Origin: Cycas panzhihuaensis
Taxonomy: Eukaryota > Cycadophyta
Direction of reading: 5' to 3'
Length of the DNA: 64,000 nt
Assembly (NCBI GenBank): GCA_023213395.1
Contig: CM041465.1
Span: 21,700,001-21,764,000, forward strand
Shown here one piece after another: positions 44,669 through 56,365 of the stretch (its first letter is position 1; each line of letters begins with the position of its first letter). The position numbers and the translations under genes are program-made. A model generated the notes under the pieces. That model was given only the letters and a program-made list of their open reading frames with translations. It was not told the origin of the DNA and ran no database searches.

Positions 44669-46400
44669 AATGAGCAAGTGGGAACCCCTCCTACAGATGT
44701 TGTAAAAGTGTTGCAATAGTGTTTCCAAGCTAGGAGTGTCCAACCACCTTTGAAGTGGGTGGAAAACATTCTTCATAGTATGGCACTTCCTTCTTTCTCA
44801 TTTGCACCTCCTAGTTCTTCCCAATCCATACTTTTGTCTATGACAATACCACCCCCTATTATTCCAACTTCTTCACACATCCCTCATGCCTAAGGGACTA
44901 TCCAATACATACTCACATCTCAAATTGGGTTGAGCATACCTCTCCCATGTTAGGCAACCACACCTCAACTAAGCATGGTTCATGTCCCTCTTATATGGCT
45001 TAAGGGATCCTTATGTCTCCCATATTTAGGTCATGCAGGATCCATCCCTGTGCACCCCTAATCTCAACCAAGATATTTTTTCCTTCACCTACCCCTAGGA
45101 TACACATCCCAAACAAGGGGACATGGAAAAGGAAATCCCCTTCTAGTTTATAGGGTAGATTCACTTCACCCATATAGAGTTGCACCTCCTACAAGTGGCT
45201 TATATAGGTAAAATCCTATCCCACACCTGTGACCTCACACATGATGCCTTTGCATGCCCCCTCTCAACAAGGGGGAGTGGGTCCCTCTTGCTCACTTACC
45301 TCCCTTTTGGCTTTCTCTCAAATATGAATGGTTCCCTCCCACCAAGCTAGAGGAAACCCTTTTCTCCCTTATACCTAAACTCTTCAAGGAGGACTTAGGT
45401 ATCCATACTTGCCTCCTTCTTCTTCCTTTATTAACCCATTAACTCAACTAAGGGTTCATCCCTTCATTGACTATAGGTCGACTCCACCATCTATTAAGGT
45501 GCTTAGGACTAACCTACCACCTCGTCCTCTTGAGGCACCCAGATTTGATGGGACCTCATCGCAAGACCCAACTGATCATGTTAGGAGATTCTCTATGGTG
45601 TGCATTGACTATTGAGCCTATGACCATATCTTAATGAACTGCTTTCCCTATTCTTTGTAGAGAGATGCCCTTAAGTAGTTCTATCATCTCCTGCCCATTC
45701 CATTCATTCTTTCTAATATCTTATGGATGAATTTGTTAATTATTTTGACATAGCTCATCCTTTTGAGAGTGGGATCAAAGCCCTACTCTCCCTTAAATAA
45801 GGCCAGGATGAAATAAATCATGACTTCATGAGATGCTTTCATGACTTTCTTTATTCTACGAAGACCAAGTTGCTTGAGGAATTAAAGAGAGACCTCTTCA
45901 TAAATGCCCTCTATCCTAAAGTCCATATTGAGGTCCTCAAAATAGAAGAAACAACATGTGACTCTACCATAGCTAAGTACTTGGTACTTGAGGCCATTGA
46001 GATCCAAGAAGGTCTGAAGAAACCCCTCAAGCTATCGCGAAGATATGAGACACCCCCTTTGTCATATAACCAATGATCCCAACAACCCCCAAGGTCTTCT
46101 ACCCACTCAATAGAGAGGACCTTAGATCCATTAACTACTATACGTTCATTCGAACATATGATGAAGGAGCTTAAGCTCTAACCCCCTCCATTATTGCTAG
46201 ATTCTCATAGGCCTATCCATAATGCCTCCCAAGCTGCACCTCCCAAAAATGGAAGTACTCGTTCTTCTCTAAACTAGGAAGACCAAACCTTCCTCGAAGA
46301 AGAAGTGGTGCTCCATTCATGGAGAGTGCTTCCATAACGACTCGTACTATCGGGCACAATACTCAGAACTTGCTCCACATCGTGACTTCTCCCCTAGACA
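44669..46400 (+). pseudogene. Tat-2 gag, second duplication copy and continuation
   Basis: It enters Gag in its middle (equivalent to about 30454) and continues past the point where the first copy stops. Blocks: ARRFDGTSS-like near 45540, MDEFVNYFD-like near 45725, then LEELKRDLFINALYPKVHIE near 45870 and EAIEIQEGLKKPLKLSRR near 46000, all matching Tat-1 Gag. A zinc knuckle at 46297-46350 reads CSIHGECFHNDSYY, where the final Cys is Tyr. Multiple stops and frame changes. Confidence 0.8.
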
Positions 46401-47760
46401 TGTATCCAAACCTAATTTAGACCAGTTCATCCATTGGGATCCCTTCTCCAAACATGGAAAATAGGAATAACATACCAAAAATAGAGGAAATAGGAATAGG
46501 GGATGATCACCTAACCCCTCTTCCATGCAAGGGAAAGGAAAGGGGGCAAGGAACTCGTCTTCTCCTCCTAGTTCCCACCCTCAAACCTCTCCATCTTCTC
46601 AATCTTGTAATAAGGGAAAGAGCGTTATTCAAATGCTTGAGACCACTCTTTTGTGTACTATCACTAGATCTCAAGTGGTCAAAGAGGCCATTAGGACCTC
46701 CTCTTCTTAGTAAAATATTTCTGTGGATAATCTACCCTCTAAAATCTTGGCACTTCCCAAGACTATTGCCATTTATCCAGGTCATTAAGATTTTCGAAGG
46801 GCACTCCCCTAACATACTGGGAAGGGAAAGTTCTTCTTAATCATTGACAAACTCCAGACTGTGGTTGCTAGGATGTCCATGATGGATATCTTATGGAGTT
46901 ACCCAGAGCAACATACTCTTCTCCTTGAGGCTTTATGACTGGCTAATTCTCTCATCCATGCTTTAGGTATTGCGCCAAATTAGGAGTCTATCATCACCTT
47001 TAATCTTAAAGACCTCCCTCTAGTAAGTGAAAGGGAGTTCCAGTGGCACTATCCTTTCACCATCTCCATTACCACTCCAGAATACACTCTTAGAAGAACA
47101 ATTGTAGATAATGGTTCTTATATCAATGCTATACTCTTGTACATAATGCAAGAGTTGGGTATAATAGCTCTTGAGATGGTCCCATGGTGTTGCCAAGGCT
47201 ACGATGGTAGCGAAGAGATGCCCTTGGGACTGGTGTCTATCCCCCTCACCCTTAAGGAAAAAACTATCCTAACAAACATAGTAGTCCTTAATGTAGACGT
47301 TGACTATAACCTCTTATTGGGATGACCATGGCTTGACTAGATGGGAGTCATGTGTTCTTCCCATTGGGGGTAACTAAAGTTTGTCCATGAAGGGTGAATA
47401 AAGGTTGTTTCCTCGGAGCCTCCTCCCACTAGATCATTATATCAATCTCATTAGGTGGAACATAACCTAGTAAGGGGCAACAAGGATCTATTTGCCTATT
47501 CCTCCACCTATTTAATTGATGTCCCTAACACCTCTAGATCAGAGGAAGGGCCCTCCTCTTCCTCCTCAAACCTCATTTGCTTCGCCCCCATTGGTGTTGG
47601 GAGTTATGGATACTTTGCTATTCTGAGTGACCATGAGTCAAATGATGAGGATGAGGAGCCTCCTCATCCTACATCTATCCTTAACATCTATAGGGATCAC
47701 TCACTTCATCACCTACCTAGTCCTGAGTCCCAGCCTAGGACCTATTTATAGGAGTGTAGT
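46401..47760 (+). pseudogene. Tat-2 linker and retropepsin region
   Basis: A Ser/Pro-rich linker (46450-46850) precedes a protease whose blocks match Tat-1: FQWHYPFTISI near 47040, IVDNGSYINA near 47105, EMVPWCCQGYDGSEE near 47175, VVLNVDVDYNLLLG near 47285, then a TGA in place of the next residue. 47455-47751 encodes the acidic linker (SDHESNDEDEEPPHP). The active-site Asp-x-Gly is retained (DNG). Confidence 0.8.
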
Positions 47761-48686
47761 ACTCCCACGGCATCTAGGGAATCACACATAGTTGCTCCCA
47801 CCATATGCATGAGATCCTGCTCTTACTTTATCTTCATCTACTCCCCATACCTTATCATCCTTTATATATAATAAAGGTAGGGATCCTCCTATCCCATGAC
47901 ATAGGACAATACTTTTTTACTCTTTTGAGGAGTCTCTGAACTACGTGGAGTGGTGGGTTGACTGCTATGGACCCATTGCTCCCCCTTCACCCCATTCTTC
48001 ATTACCTCTAAGCAAGACTATCCATGGACTATATTGCTTTGAAAATAATGAGGCTCTATTAGAGCATCTAGTGGGCTCCATACCTAACCTCCCTTCTAAT
48101 CATCATAAACTTGGTATCTGGAAGAGCTTAGCCCTAGGGTTGTCCCTAGCTAACCTAGATTAGTTTAACATTCCCCTACCTCCTTCTTTTGACCAAGCTC
48201 CCCTCTACTTTGAAGAGCAGAATGCCCATCTAAGGAAGTGGAGGAATATACCCTCATTTTCCATGAGTTCCCTGATGTATTTGCATGGCACTATTCTAAC
48301 ATAAAGGGAATAAATCCCTTTATTATTACGCACAACCTTATAATTATTCTAGGTGCCTGCCTTGTGCGACAAAAGCAATGCCTTCTCCATCCCAAATTAT
48401 CTACCGTAGTGGAAATGGAAGTGGAAAAGCTCCTAGATGCAGAACTAATCACTTCTATTGATTACCCCAAGTGGGTATCCAATATCATTCCCTTCATAAA
48501 AAAGAATAGGATGATCTACATTTGCATAGATTTTTGGAACATAAATAATTCCTATCCCAGGGATAACTTTCCTTTGCTATTTATCGATCAGATCATTGAT
48601 TGAACAATAGGTTTTAAAGTCATGTACTTTATGGATGGCTTCTCTAGATATAACCAAATATAAATATCCCCTAAAGACCATCACAA
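47761..48686 (+). pseudogene. Tat-2 reverse transcriptase, first half
   Basis: A frame from 48238 reads EFPDVFAWHYSNIKGINPFI, then ELITSIDYPKWVSNIIPFIK, ICIDFWNINNSYPRDNFPLL and, after a TGA, YFMDGFSRYNQI. This is the Tat-type RT start: the Asp-Val-Phe-Ala-Trp entry, the Asp-Phe-x-x-x-Asn motif and the Asp-Gly-Phe-Ser-x-Tyr-Asn catalytic block. It is cut at 48686 by Copia-3, inside the segment just after the catalytic block, and resumes at 56258. Confidence 0.85.
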
Positions 48687-48998
48687 TGAAAGAGGTTAAT
48701 GTATCAAGGTCATTTGTGTAGATTAATTATGTGACCTTAGGATATATTATTAGCATTAGTCTCTTAATGAAATGTATTTTATATGCATTTAGATGTAATT
48801 TTAGGTTCATATCATTAGGCAGGAAAATCCTAACCCTAATGCTCAACCTCAATAATAAAAGGTGAAATCTCAAGGAGGGAGTCATTATTCATTCTCACCT
48901 CCAAGCTTGCTCTCATATCTTGTTTCATCTACTTTTTCATTCTCCATTGCCATTATGTGCATGTGAGTGATTTATCTCGTAGATCCATGCTTCCTTCA
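48687..48998 (+). repeat. 5' LTR of Copia-3
   Basis: 312 bp, TGAAAGAGG to CCTTCA, followed by the primer-binding site. Confidence 0.93.
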
Positions 48999-49000
48999 TG

Positions 49001-49012
49001 TGGTATCAGAGC
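49001..49012 (+). other. Primer-binding site of Copia-3
   Basis: TGGTATCAGAGC, complementary to initiator-methionine tRNA, two bases after the LTR. Confidence 0.9.
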
Positions 49013-50995
49013 TATAAGGGGATCTATTCACTCCATTCCACGTGCATGGAGTCCTTTTGCCTCTCCTTCACCTTCAATGTAAAGTATTAAGAGTGCATTC
49101 ATTATTTTTTAACATTTTAAGAGCTTAAAATTATAGTATTTTTTATGCTGCTTCTTTGTCCAGGTGTACAGAAAATTAGAGGCGAAGAATACAGGTTTTT
49201 GAAGTTGTTCAACTGCCGGAACAGTCCCAAAAGCATTAAAAGCCCAAATTTTCAAAAAAATTTGACCATCTCAGAATTTAATAAAATTTGGCATGAAAGG
49301 TCAAATTGACTAGAGGATCATTTTTATCATTTAGAGAAACTTCAGATTCAGCCTAAAATAATGATTTTTGGCTATGACGAAAGGGTAAATTTTGTGGATA
49401 AGTGATTTAAAGCACTTTTCCTAATGAAATTCTTTAATTATAAGCTAAATATCTAAAAGTTTTATTAAGAGGTCTAGTAGATTTATGTATTAAGATCTTT
49501 TTAAGATAAATCTCATTAAATTTCATTCACTGGTTAGTGAGATCTATGTAGTTTTCTTACGGTTGCTGATTTTACCTACTCAACCCCACAAAGGACCTTG
49601 CAAGGGCATTTCGGGTAATATTTTGACAGATTTTGTAGATGGTGCAGAAGGGAAAGTTAATGTACGTATCAAAATATAACTTTTGACATATCAAAGTTTA
49701 GATTCTGAGATAGTTGATCTAGTATGATTTTACTTTGGTGTTTTTTCGGACAGAAAAGTTTTTGTGCCTTTTTTGAAATCTGAATTCATAAATCTATCAG
49801 AAATGACATTCTAAACACTTTGTCCTTCTGTCATAAATTCATATTTTATCATTTAGGCTTTCATATTTGTAATTTTTAAAAAATTTACCCATTTATCATT
49901 ATTTATAAATTTTGTGAAAAAATCACAAAATAGCATACATATAGATTTAGAAAAATCATCATTTTAGTAGCAAGTTGATCCACTTTTTAGCCCATTATGG
50001 CTTTTGTATCAAAACTTCTAAAATCATATTTAGAAACATTGTACTAAAGCAAGGGACACCTTGGATCGGAAGCAACATCCGGTTCCCCTGCTAAATCTAG
50101 CATGCTTTTCTATTTGCACACATAGTATAAAGCATAACAAAAGAATAAACAATAATAAAGCATCACAAAAGCAACAATAACAACAAAGCATCATAAAAGC
50201 AGCAACAATAACATAGTAAGCATGAAAAGTAAGCAAGCACATTTGACAAGTTTATATTTCAGTTTTCAGTTATACGGAAACATCTTACACTATTCCTAAA
50301 AGGAATCTCATATGTATGATCTATACTGCCAGTTCTTAACTTGTGTATACACTCACCTTAGTTGAAATAGACCAAGGTTGACTGAAGTCCAGGCCCTAAG
50401 GAAGGTGTGAGTTTTAAACAAGGTCTAGTCTTAACTAGAATAGTGGCGGAGGGATAGGTTAGCCATACCTATGGCCTCCAATCAAGGATAATCCTGATAA
50501 CCACCTGGGAAAACTAAAAACCTTAATGCAAGATTAAAATTAACCCAGTCTAATATCCGTCATAACTGTGGGATATAAAATACTGTTTAACTCTTTAGAG
50601 GAGGTATATAGCTGCTTATTGGTAAACTAGGTGAGGACTCGGAGTACCTGGGCTCCACTGTGACTTGGATTTCATCACCAAGCACAGGTGCGAGTATTAT
50701 AGGTGAAGGTGCTAATTGTATACTAGAAGCCTTAGGCATTGAAACCTCACCTACATTTGGACATAAGTAAGAGGTTAGTGGCATGACACATCACCACTCT
50801 TTTCCATCTCTACATTAGGCCTCACTCTTGCATCATTACTTATATTCATTTTTTATATAATTGTTGAAAAATAGTTAATCATTGCTTGCTTCTCATCATA
50901 GCAATCATTTCTATATCCCTGTTGCATTAGGTGTACTAGCCACATGTGTCAGTGGCACAAACTTCTATCATCTTTTCTACTTCTTCATCATCACC
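49013..50995 (+). other. 5' leader of Copia-3
   Basis: About 2 kb with no gene, colinear with the Copia-2 leader. The minus-strand ORFs at 50030-50242 and 50587-50784 are not conserved as frames in Copia-2. Confidence 0.7.
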
Positions 50996-53900
50996 ATGTC
51001 ATCTTAATTCAAGCAAAATGTTAACTGCATATTGAAAGGCTAAGAAAATTAGGATATATGGTACACTGGAATTAAAAATGCTGCAAAGTATGAAGGTCTT
51101 TAGAGAGCCCACCTGCAACCCACACCCAGCATACTAGCAACGTCTACAACAACTGCTTCCAGTGGATCTACCCCAACAACTCCTACAGATGCTACAGCTA
51201 AACTACAATGGGAGATAGATGATGAAAATATTTGTGCATAAATTTTATTGGTCATTGATCACTCCCTGCACAACTTAATAAACAAAGAGGAACATGATAC
51301 AACCTGGAAGGTCTTAGAAGTTCTTAGAAAGAACTTTGATATAAAGTCAGATTTAGAATTTATTCATCTTATTTTAAAAATGAATAAATTAAAAATGCAG
51401 AAGGGACAAGCTCATGAGACAATAAATCTCCTTCGACTAATCAAACATGTAATTGACAAAGACTTTAAGACCCAATGCATCACTTGGGCATTTTTGATCC
51501 AGTCATGTTTACATGTCCCTGATTATAAAAACTTGCTTAGAAGTCTTCAATCTAGTGGAACATTGAAGACACTCAACTTTGAAGCACTTGCCGAGAAGTT
51601 CATAGAATTTGACAAGACATTTGACACAAACTTTGTAGCCTCTGACTCTCTTCCAGATGCAGCCTTTGAGGTAGAAGAAGAAGTTTGCTACACAAAAAAT
51701 CAAGGTCCCTCTCATGGCAAAGGAAATAACTGAGTAAGAGGAAGAGGAAGAAATATGGAAAATCGTCCACAAGGTCAATCAAACCCTCAATTATAACCTT
51801 GACAATTACAAGGCCAAGGGCCACCTCAACAAAGAGTAAGACAGTTAGGCCAAACCAATACTTCTTCAGGGACTAGTAATCAAACAATTATGTGTAATCA
51901 GTGTAACCATAAAGGACACTTAGTAAAAGATTGTAGAACTGCCACTTATAAGTTAGCTAAGTTCCAACCAAAACATGGAGCTCACAATGTTGAAGAAACT
52001 TGTGAAGAATCCTTTAGTGGTGTAGGTTTTGTACAAGCACACATTCAAAGAATTGAGGGATCTTTAGCATCAAATTCCATTAACCAACTAAAGAGATTCT
52101 TTGAAGCTCGCTGTGGATATATCACTTGTGAATTCCCTTCACCAATGCCAAGCCCTATTGGAATTGCCAATAGTGTGGCTTCAATTGATGGATAGTGGAT
52201 CATGGACACAGGAGCAACTCAACATCTGACATGCAATCACACTCTATATCAAACTCCCAGGCTTAAAAGATTTTACATTGCTTGATGTCTTATATATACC
52301 CAATCTCAAACAAAACCTACTCTCTTTATCCACACTTGTTTCTTGTGGATTTGATCTGAGTGTAACCATAAATGACGAGACTCTTAAGGTCATTCACCCT
52401 CCAACTCATCGGGTGGTTTTGACTGGACATCTCTCTGGGAAACTCTTTCGATTGAATGGCTCTCCATCTTTTGAAGCCCAGTGTGCCCAAAGCCCTTGTG
52501 CTGATGAAGAATTTACATTTAATTCCATCTTGACCCATCCAACGTTGTCACCAAAAGCTCTTTAGCATGCTCGTATGGGCCATGTTCATATTGATAGACT
52601 TAGAGATCGTTCTAACACTCTTCCAAACCTTCCAAAGTTTTCCTCCAAGCCCTTTAAATGTGAAGCTTATATCATTGCCAAATCTCATTGACAATCCTTT
52701 CCCAAAAGTTAGTGGAAATCAAGCTATCCCTTACAATTGGTACACTCTGATTTGTGTAGGCCAATGCCCATTCTTTCACTGAAGGGAAAGCTATATGACA
52801 TCTCTTTCATTGATGATTTCACTAGAAAAGTATGGGTAGCTTTGCTACACAAGAAAGATGAAGCATTTCGTATATTCAATGAATTCAAAGCCCTCACTGA
52901 AAAAGAGTTAGGTTATCAACTCAAATATCTTTGAACTGATAATGGTGGTGAATATACCTTACATGAGTTTGAAAGCTACCTTCGAGACAATGGCATCAAG
53001 CATCAAACAATAGTAGCAGGTACCCTACAGCAAAATGGAGTTGCCAAGCATATGAACAGGATAATCATGAACATGGCTTGTGTTATGTTAATATATAAGA
53101 ATGTACCTATATAGTTATGGGCTAAAGTAATCTAGACAGTTGTTTATTATATCAATGCTATTAGCCCATCAAAGGAAGCACAATCACCTAATGAAAAGTG
53201 GTTAGGACAAGCCTCCATTGTTCACTACTTTAAGTTTTTTGGCTCTACATGCTATGCCCATATTTTGGATACAAATTGAAATAAACTCCAGTTAAGGGTG
53301 CTTAAAGGCATCTTTGTTGGATACCCTATGGATAAGAAAGGGCATAAGGTCTTCATACCTTCACAATGAAAAATCATCATTACCAAAGATGTCATTTTTG
53401 CAGAGACAGAGGATCAGTTACTTAAATTAGACTCCATAGTACCCTCACGCTGCTACAATAATGTTATCAAGCAAGATGTTTAGATTCCAAAATTTGGGAG
53501 GGGGGGCAAACATAAATTACTCCAAATGTTGGAAGTTGACAATAGAGCCTTAGAGGATACAAGTTATGACTTTGAACTAATGAGTGCACATCCAACACCA
53601 TCTTTTAAAGATAACAGAGTTGACAAAGGCAAAGCCATTATAGAAGAACCATCCTCTCCACCTTCAGTTGATAAAGGTAAAATAGTGGTAGAAGAACCAT
53701 CTTCCTCAGGAACATCAACATCCTCCTCACAAAATAATCATTTTAACGAACATGATGAGAACCAAGAAGTTGGGGAAATGAGGACATCATTCCTAACTCG
53801 AGGAGCTCGAGAAGCCCGCCAACTCAATAAGGATATATGACCAGATGAGGTGGGAAAAACTGGCACTCGAAGTGCCCATAGAGCTAGGATGTAGGAATCA

Positions 53901-55450
53901 TTATATACTAAGCTTGAACCAGCAGAATTGTATCTTACTCTTAATGAAGAGCCCTTAACGTACCAAGAAGCTATAAAGCATACAACTTAGAGAAACATCA
54001 TGAAGGAAGAGTATCAATCTCTTATCAAGAACGGTACATGGGAGCTCGTTGATCTACCACTTGGCAGAAATATAGTTCAAAATAAATGGGTATTAAAAAA
54101 TAAATATAGATCAGATGGCACCCTTGAAAAACATAAGGCAGGGTTGGTAGCTAAAGGATTTACATAAAGGGAAGGCATCGACTACATTAAAGTCTTTGCA
54201 CCTATAATCAAATGGCCTACAATTAGAACTCTTGTGGCCTTGGATGCTCAATAGGGTTGGAAAATCGACCAACTTGATATTAAGACTATGTTTCTCAATG
54301 GAGATCTCAAAGAAGAAATTTACATGGCTCAGCCAGAAGGATATGAGATCAAAGGTCAAGAGCATAAGGTTTGTAGGCTCAGAAAGTCCTTGTATGGCCT
54401 TAAACAAGCCCCTCGCGCTTGGTTTGCTAAGTTGTCTGAAAGGATCAGGAAACTTGGATACGAGATTAGTGACTATCAAGATATTGATGCAACATCGTTC
54501 ATCAAGAACCATAAGGATAAAGTCACTTATCTCATAATCTTTATGGATGACATGCTAGTAACAGGTAATAGTGAACAAATAATAAGCCAGCTGAAAAAGG
54601 ACCTTGGTAAAATGTTCGAATTGTCTAACCTCGGTTTGATGAAATATTACTTGGGAATTGAAGTAATATAAAAGACTAGGAAATTTTTCCTCTCCCAAGA
54701 AAAATATATCAACGATCTTCTAACCAAGTTTTAATTAGAAGATGCTCGACTAGTGATGTTACCTATGGATCCTAACAACAAACTCTTAGTTGAAGGTGAC
54801 ACTAGGGAGGCAGATGCAACACTATATAGGAAACTTGTAGGTAGTCTCATCTACACTACCAATACAAGGTCAGATATTATACACTCTGTCAGCATTCTTG
54901 CTCGTTACATGACAAATCATAAGCAGAATCATTGGTAGGCAGCAATGCGAGTGTTGAGATATCTTAAGACGACTAGCAAATATGGTCTGTTGTATGAACC
55001 TAATTTAGACTTCAAGATTTCTGGATACACAGACTCAGACTTTGCAGGAGATAAAGATATAGGAAGATCTATATTTGGGTATATAACGTTTCTTAGAATA
55101 GCACCAATATCATGGAGATCCGGATGGCAGAAGATAGTTGCAGATTCAACTATCGAAGTTGAATACATTACTGCTTTTAAGACCAGTAAAGAGGTGATAT
55201 GGCTAAGAAAATTATTAGAAACATTGAATATCACCTAAACAAGTCCTACGAGTCTTTATGTGGATAATCAATCAGCAATCTGTATGGCGAAAAATCCAGT
55301 ATTTCATGATCATACCAAACACATAAGTACAAAAATCCACAGGATTAGGGAACTTGTTCATGACATCACAATTCAATTAGATTACTGCCCCACGGCAGAT
55401 TAAGTGGCCGATATCTTTACCAAACCGCTACAAAAGGTGAAGTTTGAATA
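50996..55450 (+). pseudogene. Copia-3 gag-pol polyprotein, stops and frameshifts
   Basis: ATG at 50996 corresponds to the Copia-2 start. Gag reads LVIDHSLHNLINKEEHDTTW and CITWAFLIQSCLHVPDYKNL (51248-51730). The knuckle CNQCNHKGHLVKDC near 51893 is intact, unlike in Copia-2. Protease WIMDTGATQHL near 52200. GAG-pre-integrase near 52565. Integrase has HSDLC and FIDDF; the catalytic Glu position is Lys (GVAKHMNR) near 53040. RT has FMDDMLV near 54540, with 54288-54671 open; RNase H has YTDSDF near 55030 and DNQSAICM near 55265, ending at TAA 55448-55450. Frame changes occur near 52260, 52560, 52740 and 54280. Confidence 0.9.
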
Positions 55451-55929
55451 ATTCCAAAGGCAGCTCAGCCTTAGGGCCTCCATCTTTGATTGATCAAAGA
55501 AGATGGCAACAGGATCATCATACTCTATTCTATTCATGAAAACCCCTTGTGGGTGCAGAAGAATAAGAGTAAGTCTCTACTCTTTCCTCTTTGTGAAAAC
55601 CCCATGTGGGCATAAAAGGATAAGGGTTGTACCTATTTTGGAAAATCAGAACCTGTGAAAACCCAAAAGGGCATAGGGGATGACCAAACAATATATGGAG
55701 ACTTAGTAGATTAAGCTGCACATTTAAGCTTCTTGGCTATCACGCTACATCAAAGAGCCACCTTAGCCATTTTGATTTATAAAAAGGGCTATAAATCTTA
55801 GAAAGTTTGTGGGTTTTTATTCCCCATAAGGGTTTTCCCACAAAAGTGTCATTTAGAATTTCAATATAATAATGAGGCTCAAATGAAGACCTCATAGAAT
55901 AGTTTTTCTGAAAATGACCTTCCACTATC
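55451..55929 (+). repeat. 3' untranslated region of Copia-3 with tandem repeats
   Basis: No gene. Three imperfect repeats at about 55537, 55593 and 55656 share GTGAAAACCCC, a short spacer, GTGGG or GGGCA, then a purine-rich stretch. Further on, near 55805-55850, a GTGGG...CCCAC inverted pair encloses a CCCCATAAGGG core. Copia-2 has the same arrangement. Confidence 0.6.
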
Positions 55930-55940
55930 AAGGGGGGGAT
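55930..55940 (+). other. Polypurine tract of Copia-3
   Basis: AAGGGGGGGAT directly before the 3' LTR. Confidence 0.9.
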
Positions 55941-56252
55941 TGAAAGAGGTTAATGTATCAAGGTCATTTATGTAGATTAATTTTGTGACCTTAGGATATA
56001 TTATTAGCATTAGTCTCTTAATGAAATGTATTTTATGTGCATTTAGATGTAATTTCAGGTTCATGTTATTAGGTGGAAAAATCCTAACCCTAATACTCAC
56101 CCTCAATAATAAAAGGTGAAATCTCAAGGAGGGAGTCATTATTCATTCTCACCTCCAAGCTTGCTCTCATATCTTGTTTCATCTTCTTTTTCATTCTCCA
56201 TTTCCATTGTGTGCATGTGAGTGATTTATCTCCTAGATCCATTATTTGTTCA
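55941..56252 (+). repeat. 3' LTR of Copia-3
   Basis: 312 bp, ending TTTGTTCA; the target site TACAA follows at 56253-56257. Confidence 0.93.
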
Positions 56253-56257
56253 TACAA

Positions 56258-56365
56258 AATAGCCTCCACTACTCCATGGGACATGTTTTCCTATAAGTTA
56301 ATACCCATTAGATTAAAGAATAAAGGTGCCACTTATCCAAGGGTGATGCAATTTATTTTCTATGA
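56258..56365 (+). pseudogene. Tat-2 reverse transcriptase, continuation after Copia-3
   Basis: Reads KIASTTPWDMFSYKLIPIRL and then KNKGATYPRVMQFIFYDL. This matches the RT segment Thr-Pro-Trp-Gly-x-Phe, the Pro-Phe-Gly-Leu-like block and Gly-Ala-Thr-Tyr-x-Arg, which directly follow the catalytic block seen at 48620-48660. It ends at about 56365, where an inverted Tat leader begins; the rest of pol is absent. Confidence 0.85.

Larger units (their letters stand above)
31691..45860. repeat. Tandem duplication, second copy
   Basis: It corresponds to 21034-31659. It contains the insertion of Gypsy-4 (32406-39045) and lacks the equivalent of about 27400-30453; the deletion joint is at about 44668-44673. 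After 45860 the sequence continues into Tat-2 sequence not present in the first copy. Confidence 0.75.
48687..56252 (+). mobile_element. Copia-3: full-length Copia retrotransposon, sister of Copia-2, inactivated
   Basis: 7566 bp, LTRs of 312 bp at 48687-48998 and 55941-56252. Flanks CACAA and TACAA form a target-site duplication with one C/T difference. Joining the flanks once restores the Tat-2 RT frame (DHHKIAST), which confirms the boundaries. LTRs differ at roughly 18-20 of 312 positions by eye. Gag-pol has several frameshifts and stops. Confidence 0.93.
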
